Assembly: GCA_031761405.1 (NCBI GenBank)
Contig: JASEVX010000010.1
Location: 30,495,059 to 30,559,058 of the forward strand
DNA: 64,000 nucleotides
Reading direction: 5' to 3'
Source: Serripes groenlandicus
Taxonomy: Eukaryota > Mollusca > Bivalvia > Cardiida > Cardiidae
Shown: one piece after another, positions 56,740 to 64,000 of the stretch
Layout: each line of letters starts with the position of its first letter
How positions within the stretch are numbered: position 1 is the first letter of the stretch
Made by a program: the position numbers and the translations under genes
Notes under the pieces: generated by a model
Databases searched by the model: none
What the model was told of the DNA's origin: nothing
Seen by the model: the letters and a program-made list of their open reading frames with translations, nothing else

Positions 56740-57372
56740 AATATTTTCCTTCATTTGGCCTAGTGATCTATATTTTTTTACCTGATATGACCCATATTCC
56801 AACATGGACTAGATATCATCAAGAAAACATTCTGACAAAGTTTCAACTTGCTCAAAGTAAAAATGCGGCCTCCGGAGTTTGAACAATATTTTCCTTTATT
56901 GACCTAGTTTCTGATCCAATATGACCCATATTCGAACTTGACCTAGATATAATTCAGACAAACATTCTGACCAAATTTCAAGCTGCTGAAGCAAAAAAAG
57001 TGGCATCCAACGTGTTCACAAGATTTTCCTTCAATTTTATCTAGTGATCTAGTTTTTGACCCAGCATGACCCATATTCGAGCTTGGCCTGCATATCACCA
57101 AGAAAAACATTCTGATAAAGTTTCATTATGCTGAAATTAAAAATGCAGTATCCAGAGTGTTAACAAGATTACCCTTCAATTTGGCCTATTGACCTAGTTT
57201 TTAACCCGGCATGACCCATATCCTAACTTGGCCTAGATATCATTTAGACAAACATTCTGACCAAATTTCAAGCTGCTGAAGCAAAAAATGCGGCATCCAA
57301 AGTGTTAACAAGATTTTCCTTCAATTTGACCTAGTTTTTAACCCGGTGTAACGTGAAATTTTAAAGTCCATG
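56740..57372. repeat. Degenerate ~160-bp array of the Helitron-like type
   Basis: Four diverged units with CAAACATTCTGACCAAATTT/CAAGCTGCTGAAG, GTGTTAACAAGATTTTCCTT and CAATTTGACCTAGTTTTTGA. The same interior as 11775-12054 and 40435-40840. It directly abuts the next element at 57375. Confidence 0.65.
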
Positions 57373-57374
57373 AA

Positions 57375-58545
57375 AACAAGAGGCCCATGAGGGCCTATGC
57401 TCTACTGGTATGGTTCTTTGGTCATTTTCAATCCAGAGCATGTATGTATGGTGAAGATCGGATAGTAAATGGAGGCTCTTTTGTGTTCACAAGCTGTATT
57501 ATAGCAATTTTTACAATTTCATGGGCCATAATCCAGTCTTGCATGGGCGGATCTGGCTGATTTTCAAAAGGAACCAAGCTCTCATCAATATTTAACTACT
57601 ATCTAAGTTTGGTGAAGATCAGATAGTAAATGGAGCCTCTATTGTGTTCACATGCTCAATTATAGCAATTTGGACAATTTCAAGGGCCATAATCCAGTCT
57701 TGCATGGGTGGATCTGGCTGGTTTACGAAAGGAACTGAGCTCTCATGGATATCTAACTACTGTATAAGTTTGGTTGAGATACAATCAAAAGTGAAGACTA
57801 TCGTGTTAACAAGCTTTTTTATAGCAATTTTGACCATTTCAAGGGCCATAATCCAGTCATGCATAGGCGGATCTGGCTGGTTTTCGAAAGGAACCGAGCT
57901 CTCATGGATATCAAACTACTGTATAAGTTTGGTTGAGATACAATCAAAAGTGAAGACTATCGTGTTAACAAGCTTTTTTATAGCAATTTTGACCATTTCA
58001 AGGGCCATAATCCAGTCATGCATAGGCTAATCTGGCTGGTTTTCGAAAGGAACCGAGCTCTCATGGATATCAAACTACTGTATAAGTTTGGTTGAGATAC
58101 AATCAAAAGTGAAGACTATCGTGTTAACAAGCTTTTTTATAGCAATTTTGACCATTTCAAGGGCCATAATCCAGTCATGCATATGCGGATCTGGCTGGTT
58201 TTCGAAAGGAACCGAGCTCTCATGGATATCAAACTACTGTATAAGTTTGGTTGAGATACAATCAAAAGTGAAGACTGTATCGTGTTAACAAGCTCTTTTA
58301 TAGCAATTTTGACCATTTCAAGGGCCATAATCCAGTCATGCATGGGCAGATCTGGCTGGTTTTCGAAAGGAACCGAGCTCTCATGGATATCTAACTACTG
58401 TATAAGTTTAGTTGAGATACAATCAAAAGTGAAGACTGTATCGTGTTAACAAGAAATTGTTTACGGACGCACGGACGCACGCACGGACGACGGACAAATC
58501 GCCACGACATAAGCCCTTCTGGCCTTTGGCCAGTAGAGCTAAAAA
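57375..58545 (+). mobile_element. Helitron-like element with ~160-bp repeats, copy A
   Basis: Start ACAAGAGGCCCATGAGGGCC (a hairpin GGCCCATGAGGGCC); end ACGGACGACGGACAAATCGC ... TGGCCTTTGGCCAGTAGAGC-TAAAAA, a hairpin followed by CTAA. The interior has six to seven units with phase points at ATAGCAATTT 57820, 57980, 58139 and 58300 (159-161 bp). The long open frame at 57644-58030 is this repeat read through. Confidence 0.8.
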
Positions 58546-58926
58546 CGAGATGTACTACAAATGCGCATGCGTACCGGAAGTGTAAGTCAGCCGGCATGTA
58601 GCCATGAAATTTACGAGACGGAAGAATATTTTGTGCATAGAATACGGGTTAAACTATAAAGGTAGGTGGATTCATGTCCTTCGTTATGATATATTTATGG
58701 GGTTTATCCATTACTCCGCCCTCAATGAGTTATGTGTATGTTACTGTACCTTTGGCTAATATCAGAATAATATAATTCATCCCAGTCATTTTACCTGGAA
58801 ACGCCCAGCTTTAAACATTTATAAACAGAAAAACTTCTCATGCTGATAAGTTTCGTCTTATTTGGTCTCTACTACTACATCATACATGAACTACACTGAT
58901 TGATTGGGTTTAACGCTGTTTTAAAA
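58546..58926. other. Spacer between two like elements; no gene seen
   Basis: About 380 bp of non-repeat sequence separates two elements of the same family and orientation. Confidence 0.4.
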
Positions 58927-59778
58927 AACAAGAGGCCCATGAGGGCCTATGCTCTACTGGTATGGTTCTTTGGTCATTTTCAATCCAGAGCATGTATGTA
59001 TGGTGAAGATCGGATAGTAAATGGGGACTCTTTTGTTTTCACAAGCTGTATTATAGTAATTTTTACAATTTCATGGGCCATAATCCAGTCTTGCATTGGC
59101 GGATTTGGCTGGTTTTCAAAAGGAACCAAGCTCTAATCAGTATTTAACTACTATCTAAGTTTGGTGAAGATCAGATAGTAAATGGAGCCTCTATTGTGTT
59201 CACATGCTCAATTATAGCAATTTGGACAATTTCAAGGGCCATAATCCAGTCTTGCATGGGCGGATCTGGCTGGTTTTCGAAAGGAACCAAGCTCTCATGG
59301 ATATCTAACTACTGTATAAGTTTGGTTGAGATACAATCAAAAGTGAAGCCTGTATCGTGTTAACAAGCTCTTTTATAGCAATTTTGACCATTTCAAGGGC
59401 CATAATCCAGTCATACATGGGCGGATCTGGCTGGTTTTCAAGAGGAACCGAGCTCTCATGGATATCTAACTACTGTATAAGTTTGGTTGAGATACAATCA
59501 AAAGTGAAGACTGTATCGTGTTAACAAGCTCTTTTATAGCAATTTTGACCATTTCAAGGGCCATAATCCAGTCATACATGGGCAGATCTGGCTGGTTTTC
59601 GAAAGGAACCGACCTCTCATGAATATCTAACTACTGTATAAGTTTGGTTGAGATACAATCAAAAGTGAAGACTGTATCGTGTTAACAAGAAATTGTTTAC
59701 GGACGCACGCACGCACGGACGACGGACAAATCGCCACGACATAAGCCCTTCTGGCCTTTGGCCAGTAGAGCTAAAAAT
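58927..59778 (+). mobile_element. Helitron-like element with ~160-bp repeats, copy B
   Basis: Same start (ACAAGAGGCCCATGAGGGCC) and end (GGCCAGTAGAGCTAAAAA) as copy A, with two fewer internal units. First and last units are more alike between A and B than between neighbouring units, suggesting array length changed after or between insertions. Confidence 0.8.
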
Positions 59779-59779
59779 C

Positions 59780-59867
59780 AGTCATATCATTCACGGCGGC
59801 CAGTTCATCTACTCATATGTTTCCTAGTTTGCTCACACAACATACTTTCCAAGCAACTGGCTGCTTA
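59780..59867. other. SINE tail scrap
   Basis: TATCATTCACGGCGGCCAGTTCA and CTTTCCAAGCAACTGGCTGC match the minus strand of the SINE body at 50.5 kb; a short reverse-oriented fragment. Confidence 0.5.
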
Positions 59868-60065
59868 ACCCTTTACCTCATACGACAATTCTGAAGCAGA
59901 CGACTTTGAACATATTTTGTCAAAAAATAGAAAATCTCTTAAATTTATATATACTAAAAGTTGAAAACATTGTGCCAAAAGGAGAAATTGCTTGTGTTGA
60001 GCTATTTCTTTTGTCACAATGTTTTCAAAAAGCCGTCGGCTGTAAAGGCATCAAATAAGGTTAAC
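59868..60065. repeat. Foldback MITE
   Basis: AACCCTTTACCTCATACGAC, AGCAGACGACTTTGAACATA, ACATTGTGCCAAAAGGAGAA, centre ATTGCTTGTGTTGAGCTATT, and right CACAATGTTTTCAAAAAGCC, GTCGGCTGTAAAGG. Confidence 0.7.
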
Positions 60066-60540
60066 AGCTTTTCCAAATAGGATGTTTTAGAGTCTGTTGC
60101 AGATGCGTAAAAAATACGTCTACAGACCTGTGGGAAAGAATGATCTTCAATAAATGAAGCAATAATCTGATTTGAAGTTTAATAGTCAAATTTATTTTAT
60201 TTGCTTTGTCCAAGAAAAGACATTTTAGTCTGTAATTTTTGTATAAGAATAATCAGACGAAAATGTATAAATATGCAGGTGATTAACAGATATTTATCTT
60301 CACGTATTTGTAAAAAATACGCTACGGTTGTTTTTCATAGAGCACCGCTTAAACAGCGACTTTAACCTCATTTACCCATTTATTTCCATACAGCACACAG
60401 TGATCAAATAAAACAGACGTTTGATTGCTCACTTTATCATCTGTTATGAATTTGGCACCAAGATAGGAAAGAAGTGAACAATGAGTTTACAGGATTTCTT
60501 TATATGAAGGACTAAAAGTGATCAAGGTAAGCAAGTTATT
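60066..60540. other. No gene seen
   Basis: Nothing recognised. Confidence 0.4.
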
Positions 60541-61447
60541 GTGTATCATGGCTATTTGAATTATTTTTATTCTGATTTCACCATTAATTATAATGAAATG
60601 TTATTTTTTAAATCTGACCGGAAGTGACTTCTGTATAAAATAGTGATTGTAATGCAACAACTATCCATACTATAAGGTTTTTATACCATTCTTGAATTAT
60701 ATATATATATATCAGACTTGAAATTCCCTGAAAATTATGATCTCCCATTTCTCATGTCTATTTGAATTATTTTTATTCTGATTTCACTGATAATTATTAT
60801 AAAATGTTATTTTTTAAATCTGACCGGAAGTGACTTCTGTATAAAATAGTGATTGTAATGCAACGACTATCCATATTATCAGATTTTTTATACCATTCTT
60901 GAATTATATATATATATATATATATGAGACAAGAAATTTCACTGAAAATTATGATCTCCCGTTTCTCATGGCTATTTGAATTATTTTTATTCTGATTTCA
61001 CCATTAATTATAATAAAATGTTATTGTTTAAATTTTACCTGAAGTGATTTGTTTTTGAAATAGTGAATGCAATGCAACAACTATCCATATTATAAGGATT
61101 TTATACCATTCTTTTATTATACATATATATATCAGACTTGAAATTTTACTGAAAAGTATGATCTCCCATTTCTCATGGCTATTTGAATTATTTTTATTCT
61201 GATTTCACCATTAATTATAATAAAATGTTATTGTTTAAATTTTACCCAAAGTGATTTGTTTATGAAATAGTGAATGTAATGCAACAACTATCCATATTAT
61301 AAGGATTTTATACCATTCTTTAATTATACATATATATCAGACTTGAAATTTCACTGAAAAGTATGATTTCCCATTTCTCATAGCTATTTGAATTATTTTT
61401 ATTCTGATTTCACTGATAATTATTATAAAATGTTATTTTTTAAATCT

Positions 61448-61483
<36 letters not shown>

Positions 61484-62029
61484 CAGGAAATTTCACTGAA
61501 AATTATGATCTCCCATTTCTCATGTCTATTTGAATTATTTTTATTCTGATTTCACTGATAATTATTATAAAATGTTATTTTTTAAATCTGACCGGAAGTG
61601 TCATCTGTATAAAATATTGATTGTAATGCAACGACTATCCATATTATAAGGATTTTATACCATTCTTTAATTATACATATATATCAGACTTGAAATTTCC
61701 TGAAAATTATGATCTCCCATTTCCCATTTCTCATGGCTATTTGAACTATTTTTATTCTGATTTCACCATTAATTATAATAAAATGTTATTGTTAAAATTT
61801 ACCTGAAGTGATTTGTTTATGAAATAGTGAATGTAATGCAACAACTATCCATATTATAAGGTTTTTATACCATTCTTTAATTATACATATATATATCAGA
61901 CTTGAAATTTCACTGAAAATTATGATCTCCCATTTCTCATGGCTATTTGAATTATTTTTATTTTTATTTCACCATTAATTATAATAAAATGTTATTGTTT
62001 AAATTTTACCTGAAGTGATTTGTTTTTGA
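60541..62029. repeat. Eight-copy tandem array, ~210 bp, with TA microsatellites
   Basis: Units start at CTATTTGAATTATTTTTATTC near 60552, 60758, 60972, 61180, 61384, 61528, 61738 and 61946. Each contains GATTTCACCATTAATTATAA, CAACTATCCATATTATAAGG and a TATATATA run of variable length. The fifth unit is short (an internal deletion joined at the TA run near 61449). Confidence 0.88.
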
Positions 62030-62240
62030 TTTGTTTGTTTGTTTGGAGTTTAACGCCGCTTTCAACAGCTTTGGTCATATCACGGCGGTCAGTGCACCTA
62101 CCCATGTTTTCCTGGCTTTCCCACACCAGTACTTACACAACATTCTTTCGAAGCCACTGACTACTTTCTCACATAGATCAGAGGTGAGAGGCAATGGAAA
62201 ACATCGCCCGAAAGAATGTCGCCGCAACCGGGTATCGAAC
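62030..62240 (-). mobile_element. 5'-truncated SINE with 13-bp target-site duplication
   Basis: Reverse orientation: (GTTT)n tail, GGAGTTTAACGCCGCTTTCA, body, and ends at GCAACCGGGTATCGAAC, the B box, so the tRNA A-box half is missing. GATTTGTTTTTGA is repeated at 62017-62029 and 62241-62253; the target is the last unit of the ~210-bp array. Confidence 0.9.
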
Positions 62241-62253
62241 GATTTGTTTTTGA

Positions 62254-62610
62254 ATAAATGAATGAATGAATGGTGTTTTAAGGCCCGTCGACAACTAAGG
62301 TCATTTTGGGCGCTTAATGATTTACTTAATGTAAATTATGAAATGATTGAAATATAACTAACCAGTTTATTAGACAAAACAATTAAACATGATGTACGCG
62401 ATATTTAACATTAATATAAAACTACATGTAAAACAATGTAAAACAGAATTTAGGCAAACAAGCCAAACACTGCTATGAAATACTTAACATAAAGATAAAC
62501 AATATCTGAGAAAATGCGGAACAGGATCTGTAAAAGTAATACATGTGCAAAAGCACGATTTAAGAAATAATCATATCTTATTAAAAATATTAATTTCCCT
62601 AAGGAAATCA
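62254..62610 (-). mobile_element. 5'-truncated LINE copy (3' end only)
   Basis: Minus strand: last codons of the LINE ORF (the FLREINIFNKI end), 3' UTR, and a (CATT)n tail. About 355 bp, nearly identical to 62611-62963 (differences include CTTAATG/CTTACTG and AAACTAC/AAACGAC). Confidence 0.85.
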
Positions 62611-64000
62611 ATGAATGAATGAATGGTGTTTTAAGGCCCGTCGACAACTAAGGTCATTTTGGGCGCTTAATGATTTACTTACTGTAAATTATGAAATGAT
62701 TGAAATATAACTAACCAGTTTATTAGACAAAACAATTAAACATGATGTACGCGATATTTAACATTAATATAAAACGACATGTAAAACAATGTAAAACAGA
62801 ATTTAGGCAAACAAGCCAAACACTGCTATGAAATACTTAACATAAAGATAAACAATATCTGAGAAAATGCGGAACAGGATCTGTAAAAGTAATACATGTG
62901 CAAAAGCACGATTTAAGAAATAATCATATCTTATTAAAAATATTAATTTCCCTAAGGAAATCAAATACAAGTTCAGGTTTGACAGACTCAAAGAGCTGAC
63001 GCATACTTTGAGCCTTGAAAAATCTATCACGTATTGGAGCGAAATCAGCACATTCCAGAAGAATGTGCTGTACTGAAAGTTGTGTAAAACATGGAATACA
63101 CTGAGGTGCTTCCTCTCCCTTCAGTAAGTACGCATGAGTTAACCATGTGTGCCCAATGCGTAAACGAGCAAGGACAATTTCTTCTCGGCGACAGGATCTA
63201 AAAGCTGGCAGGCACTCACCAAGTACTGACTTGATTGAGTGCAGTTTATTATTTACTTGCTCAATCCAATCACTTTGCCACTTATCGTGAAGTAAAACAT
63301 TTATTAAAGGTTTAAAATCGGTATAAGGTATTTTAAAAGGTAAAATATCTTGTAAAAGAGCAGACTTTGCTGCCAAGTCAGCATGTTCATTACCGTGAAT
63401 GCCCATATGACTGGGGATCCAGCAAAATACTACATGTGCTGTTGCACAAATACGCGATAACTTAGAAAGGAGGTCAACAATAATAGGGTTATCTATTTTG
63501 TCATTCTGAAGTGCCTGCATAGCAGACAACGAGTCAGTAAAAATAATATATCGCCAATAACCGTCGGATTCAATATGGTCCAAAGCCAAATGAATTGCCT
63601 TTAACTCGGCAGAAAATATAGAAGCATTATTTGGCAACCGAAATGTTATCACATCGCCATCATGAACTGCAGCGGCAGCAGCCTTTTTTCCGTCCTTAGA
63701 ACCATCTGTATAAATATGCTCAAAGTTATAATATGTATTTTTAATTTCCATATACTTGGACTTAAAAACAATAGGATCTGTGCAGGCCTTTTTATCAGTC
63801 GCAAGATCATAAATGAATGATGGACTATTTCGAGTCCAAGGTGGAGAATCTGAAATCTCCTGCCTCGCGATGTCCTCAAGATCAACATCAAGCTTAGCGA
63901 CTTCGGGACCGTAACGAATACCAAAAGGCGGTATTACCCGTTCCTTCTTTAAAAATAATTCCTTGTATAAAGGTTTAAAAACAACTCTATGAGTGGGATT
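62611..64000 (-). mobile_element. LINE (I/Jockey-like), 3' part
   Basis: Holds the C-terminal coding region (62924-64000), a ~310-bp 3' UTR and a (CATT)n tail ending at the truncated copy. It runs off the window end. Confidence 0.82.
62924..64000 (-). CDS. LINE polyprotein C-terminus: RNase H domain and Cys/His tail (partial)
   Basis: The frame is open from the window edge (64000) to TAA at 62924, at least 358 codons, so no internal start is needed; 63751 is only an internal Met. Counting from it, RNase HI residues are in order: YTDGS (Asp16), SAELKAIHLAL (Glu49), FTDSLSAMQAL (Asp73) and WIPSHMGIHGNEHADLAAK (His123, Asp125). A basic segment (CRREEIVLARLRIGHTWLTH) and a C-x2-C-x8-H-x4-C tail follow (APQCIPCF, SVQHILLECADF). 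RNase H removes RNA from the RNA/DNA hybrid during target-primed reverse transcription. The domain order fits I-clade or related LINEs; reverse transcriptase would lie beyond the window. No stop or frameshift is visible in this part, so the copy is young. Confidence 0.88.
   Translation of the reverse strand, partial: NPTHRVVFKPLYKELFLKKERVIPPFGIRYGPEVAKLDVDLEDIARQEISDSPPWTRNSPSFIYDLATDKKACTDPIVFKSKYMEIKNTYYNFEHIYTDGSKDGKKAAAAAVHDGDVITFRLPNNASIFSAELKAIHLALDHIESDGYWRYIIFTDSLSAMQALQNDKIDNPIIVDLLSKLSRICATAHVVFCWIPSHMGIHGNEHADLAAKSALLQDILPFKIPYTDFKPLINVLLHDKWQSDWIEQVNNKLHSIKSVLGECLPAFRSCRREEIVLARLRIGHTWLTHAYLLKGEEAPQCIPCFTQLSVQHILLECADFAPIRDRFFKAQSMRQLFESVKPELVFDFLREINIFNKI

Noticed and set aside
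57644..58030. 128-codon open frame with repeats
   Set aside because: It is the ~160-bp array of a Helitron-like element read through; the repeats have no protein character.
62031..62261. 76-codon frame repeated at 21061-21288 and 29870-30073
   Set aside because: Antisense reading of the SINE body; the same peptide appears wherever the SINE does.

Overview
The window is eukaryotic genomic DNA: AT-rich, low coding density, spliced gene fragments with GT-AG boundaries, tRNA-derived SINEs and very many nested transposable elements. The SINE type, the arrays of about 150-180 bp units bounded by hairpins and tetranucleotide repeats, and the hairpin + CTAA element ends are what I associate with molluscs, most likely a bivalve. 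The species cannot be read from the sequence. I see no intact conventional host gene. Almost every recognisable protein segment belongs to, or probably came from, a mobile element.

Layout. 1-8 kb: end of a hairpin-bounded tandem-repeat element, a 25-bp minisatellite, a decayed four-exon Crypton-type tyrosine-recombinase gene (3059-5910) with a Helitron-like insertion in its last intron, and a nine-copy ~157-bp array. 8-12 kb: duplicated pieces of an unrecognised zinc-finger-like segment, a hAT-like relic, and a Tc1/mariner C-terminus joined directly to an integrase-type DDE relic. 12.1-20.9 kb: a possible 8.8-kb DNA transposon with similar ends, carrying a phase-consistent multi-exon gene and loaded with later insertions (SINE, TTAA-bounded MITE, pearl-like element). 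21-28 kb: SINE, a very homogeneous 166-bp array with a three-unit higher-order pattern, an exon encoding a 27-residue Ser/Asp repeat, and a 1.8-kb TA-flanked element nested inside a foldback MITE. 28-37 kb: tandem repeats, a duplicated CRE-like palindrome, an OTU-like fragment, nested Helitron-like units and a 178-bp array.

37-48 kb: the best coding region, a FEN1/XPG-like PIN-domain protein (37259-38603) whose TSO1-like CXC tail lies one frame off; then a Tigger/pogo-like TIR element, a minus-strand transposon-like relic and a P-element/THAP9-type transposase pseudogene (44649-47003). 48-60 kb: Helitron-like units, SINE, foldback MITE copies and a PIF/Harbinger transposase first exon with its terminal repeat (53421-53907). 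60-64 kb: an eight-copy array of about 210 bp, interrupted by a SINE with a clear target-site duplication, then two head-to-tail LINE 3' ends. The second LINE carries an open RNase H/C-terminal ORF that runs off the window.

There is no operon-like cooperation. The organising logic is serial insertion, and target duplications or interrupted repeats give the order of events in several places. The ends and periods of the tandem-repeat elements suggest a few shared architectures (hairpin + tetranucleotide run + ~160-bp array; hairpin + CTAA end) rather than unrelated satellites.
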